A stretch of 64,000 nucleotides of DNA. Origin: Paracoccus aminovorans. Lineage in GTDB: Bacteria; Pseudomonadota; Alphaproteobacteria; Rhodobacterales; Rhodobacteraceae. Where the stretch lies: positions 804,252 through 868,251 of the forward strand of contig NZ_KQ955208.1 of assembly GCF_001546115.1 (NCBI RefSeq), given 5' to 3'. Of the stretch, positions 8,362 to 16,688 are shown piece after piece (the first letter of the stretch is position 1; every line of letters begins with the position of its first letter). A program made the position numbers and the translations under genes. The notes under the pieces are model-generated. The model was not told where the DNA came from, did no database searches, and saw nothing but the letters and a program-made list of their open reading frames with translations.

Positions 8362-9189
8362 TCAGATCTTGCCCTTCCAGGGGATCAGCGCCTTTTCGAT
8401 GCGCCGGATCAGCATGTCGAAGGCAAAGGCCAGGATGCCGATCACGATGATGCCCATGATCACGGTGTCCGAGGCCAGGTATTCGGCCGAGTTCAGCACC
8501 ATGAAGCCCAGGCCCCGCGAGGCGGCGACCATCTCGGCCGCGACCAGCGTGGTCCAGCCCACGCCGATGCCGATGCGCATGCCGGTGAAGATCTCGGGCA
8601 GCGCGGCCTTGAGGATGACGTGGAAGATCACCTGCAACTTGCTGGCGCCCATGGCATAGGCGGCGTGGATCTGTTCGGTCGAGACCGAGCGCACGCCGGC
8701 CCGGGCCGCGATGGCCATCGGCGCGAAGATCGCCAGGAAGATCAGGAAGACCTTGGGGAATTCGCCGATGCCAAGCCAGATGATGATCAGCGGCAGATAG
8801 GCCAGGGGCGGCAGCGGGCGATAGAATTCGATGATCGGGTCCAGGATGCCGCGCACCCAGCGGTTCACGCCCATCAGGATGCCCAGCGGCACCGCGACGA
8901 CCAGCGCCAGGAAGAAGGCGCCCAGCACCCGGCCAAGGCTGGCCAGCGTATGCTGCAGCAGGGTCGAGTTCGACACGCCCTCGGTCACGGCCAGCACGAA
9001 CTTGCCCCAGACCGCGGCGGGGGACGGCAGGAACAGCGGTTTCACCCAGCCCATGCCGGTGACCAGGAACCACAACCCGATCAGCGCGATGGCGGTGACC
9101 AGGCTGATCATGGCGCTGTTGCCGTCGCCGGGCGCGCCATAGGATACGCCGGGGCGGGCCGGCCGGGCGCGGGTCAGACGTTCAAGCAT
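8362..9189 (-). CDS. tauC: Taurine ABC transporter permease
   Basis: Inner-membrane permease of the SsuC/TauC family, 275 residues from the ATG at 9189, the same length as E. coli TauC. Start choice: this ATG overlaps the tauB stop by eight bases and follows aaggaag; an ATG at 9237 would add 16 residues inside tauB. Hydrophobic segments alternate with short loops, and the EAA-type cytoplasmic loop that docks with TauB reads [20 protein letters not shown]. Works with TauA and TauB to import taurine. Confidence 0.94.
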   Translation of the reverse strand: MLERLTRARPARPGVSYGAPGDGNSAMISLVTAIALIGLWFLVTGMGWVKPLFLPSPAAVWGKFVLAVTEGVSNSTLLQHTLASLGRVLGAFFLALVVAVPLGILMGVNRWVRGILDPIIEFYRPLPPLAYLPLIIIWLGIGEFPKVFLIFLAIFAPMAIAARAGVRSVSTEQIHAAYAMGASKLQVIFHVILKAALPEIFTGMRIGIGVGWTTLVAAEMVAASRGLGFMVLNSAEYLASDTVIMGIIVIGILAFAFDMLIRRIEKALIPWKGKI

Positions 9190-9991
9190 GGGCCGCTTCC
9201 TTTTCGCCGGCGCGTTCGTCGCCATAGATGATGCCAAGGATCTGCTCCCTCATTTCGATGAAGTCGCGGCTGGACTTGATGGCGCGCGAGTCGCCCTCGG
9301 CCAGGAAGCGGCGGTTGAAGTCCAGCTCATAGGTGTGGGTGATGCGGCCGGGGCGCGGCGACATGACGATCAGCCGCGAGCCGAGAAACAGCGCCTCCTC
9401 GACCGAGTGGGTGATGAAGAAATACATCTTCTCGGTCTTTTGCCAGATGTGCAGCAAAAGCTCCTGCACCGTCTCGCGGGTCAGCGCGTCCAGCGCCGCC
9501 ATCGGCTCGTCCATCAGCAACATGGCCGGATCGCAGGTCAGGGCGCGGGCGATGCCGACGCGCTGCTGCATGCCGCCCGACAGGTGATAGATCATGTGCT
9601 TGTGGAAGTCCTGCAACCCGACCAGCGCCAGGTTCTTGACCGCGCGCTCGCGCCGGGTCCTGGCGTCGACACCCTGCAGCTTCAGGCCGAATTCGACATT
9701 GTCGATGACATTCAGCCAGGGCAGCAGCGCGTGTTTCTGGAACACCACGCCGCGTTCGGGGCCGGGGCCGGCGACGGGGCGGCCGCCCAGCGTGATCTCG
9801 CCGGCCGAGGGGGCCATGAAGCCCGCCATCAGGTTCAGGAGCGTGGTCTTGCCACAGCCCGAGGCGCCCAGGGCAACGACGAAATCGCCGCTCTTGACCT
9901 CGAGGTTGACGCCCTTCAGCGCCGTGACCGGGGCGCCCTTGTGGTGGCCCGGATAGATCAGGTCGACATTCGAGACTTTCAGGGTCTGCAT
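9182..9991 (-). CDS. tauB: Taurine ABC transporter ATPase
   Basis: Nucleotide-binding subunit of 269 residues. Walker A GASGCGKT is at residues 42-49, followed by the Q-loop, the ABC signature [15 protein letters not shown], Walker B AMLLMDEP, the D-loop and the H-loop [10 protein letters not shown]. It belongs to the TauB/SsuB nitrate-sulfonate-bicarbonate class. It powers taurine uptake with TauC and overlaps it. The gap to tauA carries a strong hairpin that may set the TauA:TauBC ratio. Confidence 0.95.
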   Translation of the reverse strand: MQTLKVSNVDLIYPGHHKGAPVTALKGVNLEVKSGDFVVALGASGCGKTTLLNLMAGFMAPSAGEITLGGRPVAGPGPERGVVFQKHALLPWLNVIDNVEFGLKLQGVDARTRRERAVKNLALVGLQDFHKHMIYHLSGGMQQRVGIARALTCDPAMLLMDEPMAALDALTRETVQELLLHIWQKTEKMYFFITHSVEEALFLGSRLIVMSPRPGRITHTYELDFNRRFLAEGDSRAIKSSRDFIEMREQILGIIYGDERAGEKEAAHA

Positions 9992-10032
9992 CTCAGCGGT
10001 CTTTCAGGGAAGGGGGTGAAAGGCTTGGGATG

Positions 10033-10061
10033 AGGCCCCGGGGATGGTCCCCCCGGGGCAT
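10033..10061 (-). promoter_or_regulatory. Intercistronic hairpin between tauA and tauB
   Basis: Perfect 9-bp inverted repeat gccccgggg (10035-10043) facing ccccggggc (10051-10059), loop of seven. It lies just after the tauA stop and has no U-run. Such hairpins after binding-protein genes commonly protect the upstream message from 3' decay and lower expression of the transporter genes behind; that role is inferred here. Confidence 0.5.
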
Positions 10062-10069
10062 GCGGGGCA

Positions 10070-11083
10070 TCACTTCGCGGCAGCCTGGGCGAAACTTGCG
10101 TTGACGAAGGGGGCATAGTCGTCCAGCGCCTTGTCGATCTGCTTCTGCTCGACCAGGAACCGCGCGCTTTCGCTGACGGCCTTCAGCGCGCCGCCGCCGA
10201 GCCAGGTCGCGGAGGCCTGTTCGGCCGCGTCGGGGAAGGACAGCATGCCCAGCGCCTCGACCACGCCGGCCGCTTCGCCGCCGATCAGCTTGACGATATT
10301 CGCGACCTGGGCCGAGTCGACGGTCCAGGCGGCCTTGTTGGCGTTGTAATCGGCATAGGAGGCCGCCAGCGCGTCGGTGAAGGCCTGCATGAATTCCGGG
10401 TTTTCCTTGGCGAAATCGGTCGAGACCACCAGCCCGTCGAAGGTCGGCACCGAGGCCGCGCCGATCTGTTCGCTGTCGGCGATGACCTTGCCGTCCTTCA
10501 TCAGCTCGCTCAGCACCGGCGGCCAGACATAGGCGGCGTCGATGTCGCCGCGCTGCCAGGCGGCCAGGATCTGCGGCGGCTTCATGTTCAGGATGTTGAC
10601 CGAGCGCGGGTCGATCTTCCAGACCTGGTCCATGCCCACCAGCAGGTGGAAATGCGAGGTCGAGACGAAGGGCACCGCGACGTTCTTGCCGGCCAGGTCC
10701 GCCGGGCTTTCGATGCCCGAGCCCGAGCGGGCGACCAGGGCCTCGGACTTGCCGATGTTGTCGAGGATCCAGAACAGCTGCATCTCGACGCCGCGCGTAG
10801 TGGCGGCGGCGATCCCGGTCGAGCCGATGACGCCGACCGGCACATTGCCCGAGGCCAGCGCCGTCGAGATGTCGCCGCCCGAGGAGAACTGGCGCCAGTC
10901 GATCTTGTAGCCCGCCTTTTCGGCGGCGGCGTCGATGCTGCCGTCGGCGATGGCATTGATGAAGGGGCCGACGATCTGCTGATAGCCGACGACCACCGTG
11001 GTCTCGGCCAGGGCCTGGCCGGTCAGGCCGGCACCGAAGGTCATCGCGGCCAGATAGACTCCGGCCCGGCTGAAATTGGTCAT
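10070..11083 (-). CDS. tauA: Taurine ABC transporter periplasmic binding protein
   Basis: A 337-residue periplasmic binding protein of the TauA/SsuA type. The ATG at 11083 (MTNFSRAGVYLAAMTFGAG) gives a clear Sec signal peptide with a predicted cut after GQALA, and follows an agggag ribosome site; longer upstream frames are noncoding. The mature part begins ETTVVVGYQQIVGPFINAIADG and contains WQRGDIDAAYVWPPVLSEL, typical of sulfonate-binding proteins. First gene of the taurine operon, divergent from tauR. Confidence 0.95.
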   Translation of the reverse strand: MTNFSRAGVYLAAMTFGAGLTGQALAETTVVVGYQQIVGPFINAIADGSIDAAAEKAGYKIDWRQFSSGGDISTALASGNVPVGVIGSTGIAAATTRGVEMQLFWILDNIGKSEALVARSGSGIESPADLAGKNVAVPFVSTSHFHLLVGMDQVWKIDPRSVNILNMKPPQILAAWQRGDIDAAYVWPPVLSELMKDGKVIADSEQIGAASVPTFDGLVVSTDFAKENPEFMQAFTDALAASYADYNANKAAWTVDSAQVANIVKLIGGEAAGVVEALGMLSFPDAAEQASATWLGGGALKAVSESARFLVEQKQIDKALDDYAPFVNASFAQAAAK

Positions 11084-11294
11084 TCTGGGACTCCCTGTTC
11101 GTTGTCGTTGGCGGAGCTGGCCCTGCCGGCCGGTTCCTGCTGTGCTGGCGGTCCGTCGCCCCTGCGCATCGCTGGTCAGGTTGGTCATCCGGGCCCGCGT
11201 CTGTCTCGCGGTTCTGTCCGACCGCTTCTGCGACAAAATGTTGCAGGTGCGGCGCCGCAAGGATATGACCAGATGAAAGCAAAGATAGGTCCAG
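11084..11294. promoter_or_regulatory. tauA-tauR divergent promoter region
   Basis: The 211-bp gap between the divergent tauA and tauR genes must hold both promoters. The tauR-proximal part is the least GC-rich (cgacaaaatgttgcag at 11231-11246) and is followed by the two TauR-box-like direct repeats listed separately. I could not place -35/-10 boxes with confidence. Confidence 0.6.
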
Positions 11295-11298
11295 ATGA
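11262..11298. promoter_or_regulatory. Candidate TauR operator: two direct repeats
   Basis: gatatgaccagatga at 11262-11276 and gataggtccagatga at 11284-11298 match at 13 of 15 positions and start exactly 22 bp apart, two helical turns. Read on the minus strand they resemble the TauR box CTGGACTTAA known from Rhodobacter capsulatus (about 8 and 7 of 10 matches). MocR/TauR proteins bind such direct repeats as dimers. The second copy covers the tauR start codon, which suggests autoregulation. Confidence 0.55.
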
Positions 11299-12785
11299 GC
11301 GACCGCATCCCCGTCGAGATGTTCTTCCTGCGCGACAGCGAGGCAGGCACGCTGCAAGGCCGGCTTGCCGCGGCCATCGTGCAGGCAATCCTGGAAACAA
11401 GGGCCCGGCCGGGGACGCGGCTGCCCTCGTCGCGGGGTCTGGCCGAGTCGCTCGGCATTTCGCGCATGACGGTGACGCTGGTCTATCAGGAGCTGATCAG
11501 CCAGGGCTATCTCGAGACGCGGGCGCGCTCGGGCATCATGGTGGCGGCGACGGTGCCGCATCGGCGGCTGCGGGTGCAGGAGCCCCTGCCGCGCGAGACC
11601 GCGCTGGACTGGGACAGCTGGCTTTCGGACCACCAGCCCCGGCAGCGGGTGATCCGCAAGCCGGCGAACTGGCGCGACTTCCGCTATCCCTTCATCTATG
11701 GGCAAAGCGACCCGGGGCTGTTCGACCACAACGCCTGGCGCGACTGCGCCCGCCGGGCCTGGGGGACGCGCGACTTCGGCGAGCTGGCCTCGGATTTCTA
11801 CGGCGCCGACGATCCGATGCTGATCGACTATATCTGCTCGCATTCGCTGCCGCGCCGCGGCATCCACGCCCGGCCGGACGAGGTGCTGGTGACGCTGGGG
11901 GCGCAGAATGCGCTGTTCATCACCGTCGAGTTGCTGGCGCGCGGCGACCGGCTCGCGGTGACCGAGGATCCGGGCTATCCCGATTTCGCCGAGACCCTGC
12001 GCCGCGCCCACAGCCCGACCACCTTCCTCGACGTGGACGAAGGCGGGCTCGACCCGCAGATGCTGCCGCAGGGCACGCGGCTGGTGATCGTGACGCCCAG
12101 CCATAATATCCCGACCGGCGCCACCATGCCGCTGGCCCGGCGCCGCGAGTTGCTGGCCCGCGCCGCCGCGCATGACTTCCTGATCGTCGAAGACGACTAT
12201 GATTTCGAGATGTCCTACCTGGCCCCGCCGGCCCCGGCGCTGAAGTCGCTCGACCGGGCCGGGCGGGTGATCTACATCGGCAGCTTCTCGAAATCGCTGT
12301 TTCCGGGATTGCGCATCGGCTACATGGTGGCCCCTGCCCCGCTGATCGCCCGGGCACGGGCGCTGCGGGCGATCATGCTGCGCCACCCGCCGAACCACCT
12401 GCAACGCATCACCGCCTATTTCCTGGCGCTGGGGCATTACGACGCCCATATCGTGCGGCTGCGCGGCGCGCTGAAGCGGCGCCGGGCGCTGATGGAGCAG
12501 GCCCTGGGCGAGACGCCGCTGCGCATCGCCGGCGCCGCGCGCTCGGGCGGCTCCAGCCTGTGGATCGAGGCCCCGGGCGGCATCGACAGCAGCCTGCTGG
12601 CGGAACGGCTGCAGCAGGACAGCGTGCTGATCGAGCCGGGCGAGGTCTTCTTCGAGACGCCGCCGGCCCCCTGCCCGTTCTTCCGGCTGGGCTATTCCTC
12701 GATCCGCGAAGCCGACATCCAGCCCGGCATCGCCCTGATCGCCCGCCGCGCCATGGAGCTTGCCCGGCAAACCCGGGCGGCCTGA
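11295..12785 (+). CDS. tauR: MocR-family (GntR/aminotransferase) regulator of taurine genes
   Basis: 496-residue MocR-type transcription factor. A GntR winged helix (RLPSSRGLAESLGISRMTV, about residues 40-60) is followed by a long linker and an aminotransferase-I-like domain. The PLP-anchoring lysine lies in IGSFSKSLFPGLRIGYM, about K333, so PLP binding is probably retained. In Rhodobacter, TauR activates taurine genes in response to taurine. The gene is divergent from tauA. Its start codon overlaps a TauR-like repeat, so translation could instead begin at the methionine eight codons later. Confidence 0.93.
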   Translation: MSDRIPVEMFFLRDSEAGTLQGRLAAAIVQAILETRARPGTRLPSSRGLAESLGISRMTVTLVYQELISQGYLETRARSGIMVAATVPHRRLRVQEPLPRETALDWDSWLSDHQPRQRVIRKPANWRDFRYPFIYGQSDPGLFDHNAWRDCARRAWGTRDFGELASDFYGADDPMLIDYICSHSLPRRGIHARPDEVLVTLGAQNALFITVELLARGDRLAVTEDPGYPDFAETLRRAHSPTTFLDVDEGGLDPQMLPQGTRLVIVTPSHNIPTGATMPLARRRELLARAAAHDFLIVEDDYDFEMSYLAPPAPALKSLDRAGRVIYIGSFSKSLFPGLRIGYMVAPAPLIARARALRAIMLRHPPNHLQRITAYFLALGHYDAHIVRLRGALKRRRALMEQALGETPLRIAGAARSGGSSLWIEAPGGIDSSLLAERLQQDSVLIEPGEVFFETPPAPCPFFRLGYSSIREADIQPGIALIARRAMELARQTRAA

Positions 12786-13131
12786 TCGGCGTGGTGGTCG
12801 CGCGGGACCGGGGGGCTTTGCCCCCGCGCGTGCCGCGCTCCCCCAGGATATTTGGACAAGAAAGAAGCGCAATCCGCGACACCCGTCTGGCTTCTCTTTT
12901 GTGGAAAAATATCCTGCGGGGGTCCGGGGGCGCAAAGCCCCCGGCAGCAAGCGTGAAGGCGTCGGCAACGCTGCCGCGGCAAGCTGGCCAAGCCGGCGCA
13001 AACTCGGGTAAAAGCTGCGCCCTTGCGCCTCGACGGGGCGGAATGATAGACCGGGAAAAGTTCGACGGAGGGCGCGGCCTGCCGTGACCAGAAGTGATGA
13101 CGCAACGTCCGACCAAGGGGAAAACACAGGC
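12786..13131. repeat. tauR-fabA gap with an inverted pair of dispersed repeats (type A)
   Basis: No gene is apparent in this 346-bp gap. Arm 1 (12809-12867) has a GC hairpin gggggctttgccccc, then ggatattt and aagaaagaag. Arm 2 (12890-12945) is its inverted counterpart: cttctctttt, aaatatcctgcggggg, ccgggggcgcaaagccccc. Single copies recur at 40411-40488 and 50400-50450. Pairing of the two arms would give a very large stem after tauR. The remaining 13000-13131 probably carries the fabA promoter; I could not assign boxes. Confidence 0.7.
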
Positions 13132-13641
13132 ATGACGATGACACGGACCAGCTTTGACAAGGACGATCTGCTGGCCTGCGCCCGTGGCGAGCTGTTCGGT
13201 CCCGGCAATGCCCAGCTGCCCGAGCCGCCCATGCTGATGATGGACCGCATCACCGATACCTCGGCCGACCGCGGCGCGCATGGCAAGGGCCATGTCGTCG
13301 CCGAATTCGACATCACCCCCGACCTGTGGTTCTTCGCCTGCCACTTTCCCGGCAACCCGATCATGCCGGGCTGCCTGGGCCTTGACGGGCTGTGGCAGCT
13401 GACCGGTTTCAACCTGGGCTGGCGCGGCTGGCAGGGCCGCGGCTATGCGCTCGGCGTGGGCGAGGTCAAACTGACCGGCATGGTCCGTCCCGACCGCAAG
13501 CTCTTGCGCTATTTCGTCGACTTCACCAAGGCGGTGCAGACCCGTCGCCTGACCATGGGCGTCGCCGACGGCCGGGTCGAGGCCGACGGCGAAACCATCT
13601 ACGAGGTCAAGGACATGAAGGTGGCCCTGTCGGCCGCCTGA
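13132..13641 (+). CDS. fabA: 3-hydroxydecanoyl-ACP dehydratase/isomerase
   Basis: FabA of 169 residues: dehydrates 3-hydroxyacyl-ACP and isomerises trans-2- to cis-3-decenoyl-ACP, the branch point to unsaturated fatty acids. The active-site His is H71 in [20 protein letters not shown], with the catalytic Asp in GLDG. The start [12 protein letters not shown] at 13132 gives the family's normal length; an earlier ATG would add 16 unrelated residues. Three bases separate its stop from the first fabB ATG. Confidence 0.96.
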   Translation: MTMTRTSFDKDDLLACARGELFGPGNAQLPEPPMLMMDRITDTSADRGAHGKGHVVAEFDITPDLWFFACHFPGNPIMPGCLGLDGLWQLTGFNLGWRGWQGRGYALGVGEVKLTGMVRPDRKLLRYFVDFTKAVQTRRLTMGVADGRVEADGETIYEVKDMKVALSAA

Positions 13642-13662
13642 CCCATGAACAAGGAGCACGCC

Positions 13663-14892
13663 ATGCGCCGTGTCGTCATCACCGGGCTGGGCATCGTCTC
13701 TCCCATCGGCAACAATGCCACCGAGGTCACCGACAGCCTGCGCGCGGGCCGTTCGGGCATCGTCTTCGCCCCCGAATATGCCGAGCATGGCTTTCGCAGC
13801 CAGGTCCACGGCATGCCGCAGATCGTGCTCGAGGACCATATCGACAAGCGCAACCTGCGCTTCATGGGCGAAGGCGCGGCCTATAACTTCCTGGCCATGG
13901 AGCAGGCCATCGCCGATGCCGGGCTGACGCCGGAAGACGTCTCGAACGAGCGCACCGGCCTGGTGATGGGCTCGGGCGGGCCCTCGACCTCGAACCTGTT
14001 CGACGCGCATCGCATCGTGATCGAGAAAGGCGCGCCGAAGCGCATGGGGCCGTTCATGGTCACGCGCTGCATGTCCTCGACCAATTCGGCCTGCCTGGCC
14101 ACGCCCTTCAAGATCAAGGGCGTGAACTATTCCATCACCTCGGCCTGCTCGACCAGCGCGCATTGCGTCGGCAATGGCACCGAGCTGATCCAGATGGGCA
14201 AGCAGGACATCGTCTTCGCCGGCGGCGGCGAGGAACTGGACTGGACGCTCAGCTGTCTGTTCGACGCCATGGGCGCGATGTCCTCGAAATACAACGACAC
14301 GCCGCAGACCGCCTCGCGCCCCTTCGACACCACCCGCGACGGCTTCGTCATCGCCGGCGGCGGCGGCGTGGTCGTGCTCGAGGAACTGGGCCATGCGCTG
14401 GCGCGCGGCGCCAGGATCTATGCCGAAGTCACCGGCTATGGCGCGACAAGCGACGGCTACGACATGGTGGCGCCGTCGGGCGAAGGCGGCGAGCGTTCGA
14501 TGCGGCTGGCGCTCTCGACCCTGCCCGAAGGCCGCCGCGTCAGCTATGTCAATGCGCATGGCACCTCGACCCCGGTCGGCGACGTGGGCGAGATCAAGGC
14601 CCTGCGCCGGGTCTTCGGCGAGGGCGCCGTGCCGCCCGTCTCCTCGACCAAGTCGCTGACCGGCCATTCGCTGGGCGCGACCGGCGTGCATGAGGCGATC
14701 TATTCGCTCTTGATGATGCAGAACGGCTTCATCGCCGCCTCGGCCAATATCACCGAGCTGGATCCCGAGATCCGGCCCGAGGAAATCGCGCGCGAGCGCG
14801 TCGACAATGTCGATTTCGATACGGTCCTTTCCAACAGTTTCGGTTTCGGCGGCACCAACGCGACGCTGGTCCTGTCGAAATACCGCGAATAA
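13663..14892 (+). CDS. fabB: 3-oxoacyl-ACP synthase I
   Basis: FabB condensing enzyme, 409 residues from the ATG at 13663 ([18 protein letters not shown]), chosen because aaggag lies six bases upstream; an ATG at 13645 would add six residues. The active Cys is C162 in SACSTSAHC (E. coli C163). The two catalytic His are in HGTSTPVGD and TGHSLGATG. It elongates the cis-3-decenoyl product of FabA, so the fabA-fabB pair directs unsaturated lipid synthesis. Confidence 0.96.
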   Translation: MRRVVITGLGIVSPIGNNATEVTDSLRAGRSGIVFAPEYAEHGFRSQVHGMPQIVLEDHIDKRNLRFMGEGAAYNFLAMEQAIADAGLTPEDVSNERTGLVMGSGGPSTSNLFDAHRIVIEKGAPKRMGPFMVTRCMSSTNSACLATPFKIKGVNYSITSACSTSAHCVGNGTELIQMGKQDIVFAGGGEELDWTLSCLFDAMGAMSSKYNDTPQTASRPFDTTRDGFVIAGGGGVVVLEELGHALARGARIYAEVTGYGATSDGYDMVAPSGEGGERSMRLALSTLPEGRRVSYVNAHGTSTPVGDVGEIKALRRVFGEGAVPPVSSTKSLTGHSLGATGVHEAIYSLLMMQNGFIAASANITELDPEIRPEEIARERVDNVDFDTVLSNSFGFGGTNATLVLSKYRE

Positions 14893-14911
14893 GCCAAGAA
14901 AAGGTTAGGCG

Positions 14912-15700
14912 ATGGGCGATTTGATGAAGGGGAAACGCGGCCTGGTGATGGGGGTCGCGAATGACCGCTCGATCGCCTGGGGCATCGCGAAGGCGCTGGC
15001 CGACCAAGGCGCCGAGCTGGCCTTTTCCTATCAGGGCGAGGCTTTCGGCAAGCGGGTCGAGCCGCTGGCGCAGTCGCTGGGCTCGGACTTCCTGATGGAT
15101 GTCGACGTGCTGAACGACGAATCGCTGGACGCGGCCTTTGCCCAGATCGAATCGCGCTGGGGCGGGCTGGATTTCCTGGTCCATGCCGTGGCCTTTTCCG
15201 ACAAGAACGAGCTGACCGGGCGATTCATCAACACCACGCGCGACAACTTTAAGAATTCCTTGACGATTTCCTGCTATTCGCTGATCGACCTGGCCCGGCG
15301 GGCGCAGCCCCTGATGACGAATGGCGGCTCGATCATCACGCTGACCTATGCCGGCTCGAACCGGGTCACGCCGTTCTACAATGTCATGGGGGTGGCCAAG
15401 GCTGCGCTGGAATCATCCGTCCGTTATCTTGCCAACGACCTCGGTCCCGACGGGATCCGCGTCAATGCGATCAGCCCCGGGCCGATGAAGACCCTGGCCG
15501 GCGCAGCCATCGGCGGCGCGCGCAAGACCTATCGCCATACCGAGGCGAATGCGCCCCTGCGCGCCAATGCCACGCTGGAGGCCATCGGCGGCACCGCGGT
15601 CTGGCTCTGCTCGGACTGGGGCGCCTGCACCACCGGCGAGATCGTGCTGGTCGACGGCGGCTATCACGTGCTGGGAATGCCGCAGTCGGACAACCTGTGA
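14912..15700 (+). CDS. fabI: Enoyl-ACP reductase (NADH)
   Basis: SDR-type FabI of 262 residues completing each fatty-acid elongation cycle. The N-terminal cofactor segment is GLVMGVANDRSIAWGIAKAL. The FabI-type catalytic pair is in FYNVMGVAKAAL (Tyr-X6-Lys), preceded by LTYAGSNRVTPF. Located 19 bp after fabB with an aaaagg ribosome site; its stop shares one base with the next start. Confidence 0.96.
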   Translation: MGDLMKGKRGLVMGVANDRSIAWGIAKALADQGAELAFSYQGEAFGKRVEPLAQSLGSDFLMDVDVLNDESLDAAFAQIESRWGGLDFLVHAVAFSDKNELTGRFINTTRDNFKNSLTISCYSLIDLARRAQPLMTNGGSIITLTYAGSNRVTPFYNVMGVAKAALESSVRYLANDLGPDGIRVNAISPGPMKTLAGAAIGGARKTYRHTEANAPLRANATLEAIGGTAVWLCSDWGACTTGEIVLVDGGYHVLGMPQSDNL

Positions 15701-16527
15701 TGGCGCTGGCGCATTTCCAGGCCGAGGACGGCACCCGCCTTGCCTATCGCGACGAGGGCGCCGGCCTGCCGGTGCTGGCGCTGTCCGGGCTGACCCGCAA
15801 CGGCAGCGACTTCGACTATCTGGCGCCGCACCTGACCGGCGTTCGGCTGATCCGGCTGGACTATCGCGGCCGCGGCGCATCGGGCTGGTCGGGCGCCGAC
15901 AGCTATACCGTCGCGCAAGAGGGCCGCGACGCGCTGCTGCTGCTGGATCACCTCGGGCTGGACAGGGCGGCGCTGCTCGGCACCTCGCGCGGGGGGCTGA
16001 TCGGCATGCTGCTGGCGGCGGTGGCGCATGAGCGGCTGCTGGGCCTGTGCCTGAACGACGTCGGCCCGGTCCTAGAACGCGGCGGGCTGGACCGAATCAA
16101 GGATTACATCGGCCGCAACCCCTCGGCCGCGACGCATGACGAGCTGGCCGAGCGCCTGCCGGCGGTGATGCCGGGCTTTGCCCATGTCCCCGCCGAGCGC
16201 TGGCTCGAGGAGGCCCGCCGGCACTATCAGGAAACGCCCGCGGGGCTGCGGATCAATTACGACCCGGCGCTGCGCGATGCCTTCCTGGCCGGGTTCGACG
16301 CGCCCGAGGTCGATCTCTGGCCGCTGTTCGATGCCGCGCGGGACCTGCCGCTGGCGCTGATCCGGGGCGCGAATTCGGACCTGCTGGCGCAGGAGACGGC
16401 GACCGAGATGCGGCGCCGCCGCCCCGACATGATCCTGGTCGAAGTGCCCGACCGCGCGCATATCCCCTTCCTCGACGAGCCCGAGGCATTGCGGGCGATC
16501 ACGGACTGGCTGGCGCTGATGCGCTGA
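15700..16527 (+). CDS. Alpha/beta hydrolase, function unknown
   Basis: 275-residue alpha/beta-hydrolase fold protein. The nucleophile elbow is LLGTSRGGLIGML (Ser in GxSxG-like GTSRGG), the oxyanion segment ALSGLTRNGSDF lies near the N-terminus, and the likely catalytic His is in DRAHIPFLDEPEAL. Start at 15700 (TGATG overlap with the fabI stop) suggests translational coupling to fabI. The substrate cannot be read from sequence; acyl or aromatic ester hydrolases are closest in style. The link with fatty-acid synthesis is by context only. Confidence 0.85.
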   Translation: MALAHFQAEDGTRLAYRDEGAGLPVLALSGLTRNGSDFDYLAPHLTGVRLIRLDYRGRGASGWSGADSYTVAQEGRDALLLLDHLGLDRAALLGTSRGGLIGMLLAAVAHERLLGLCLNDVGPVLERGGLDRIKDYIGRNPSAATHDELAERLPAVMPGFAHVPAERWLEEARRHYQETPAGLRINYDPALRDAFLAGFDAPEVDLWPLFDAARDLPLALIRGANSDLLAQETATEMRRRRPDMILVEVPDRAHIPFLDEPEALRAITDWLALMR

Positions 16528-16623
16528 CCGGTGCGCCCCGGGCGTTCCACGCAGGGTTTCGCGCCGGGCTGTGAATGCAACCGCAAGGCATGGCAAACCT
16601 TTGTTTATGCGCCATTTCCCGGA

Positions 16624-16652
16624 TTGCCGCAATGGCATTCCTGGCATAGGCT
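16624..16652 (+). promoter_or_regulatory. Candidate sigma-70-type promoter before the PIG-L gene
   Basis: TTGCCG at 16624-16629 and TAGGCT at 16647-16652 with a 17-bp spacer, 37 bp before the ATG of the next gene. The -10 box is poor, so this is a weak proposal from spacing alone. Confidence 0.3.
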
Positions 16653-16688
16653 GGTGGTGTTCCACTCCGGTTTTTCACGAGTATCGCC

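Noticed and set aside
2462..12785. Horizontal transfer of the taurine island
   Set aside because: Insertion sequences lie on one side only, GC content and codon use match the rest of the window, and no integrase or tRNA site is present.
12809..12945. CRISPR-like array from the repeated hairpins
   Set aside because: Only two inverted arms, no regular direct repeats with equal spacers and no cas genes.
9993..13412. 1139-residue minus-strand open frame across tauA, tauR and fabA
   Set aside because: Antisense to tauR and fabA, out of frame with tauA; no recognisable domain.
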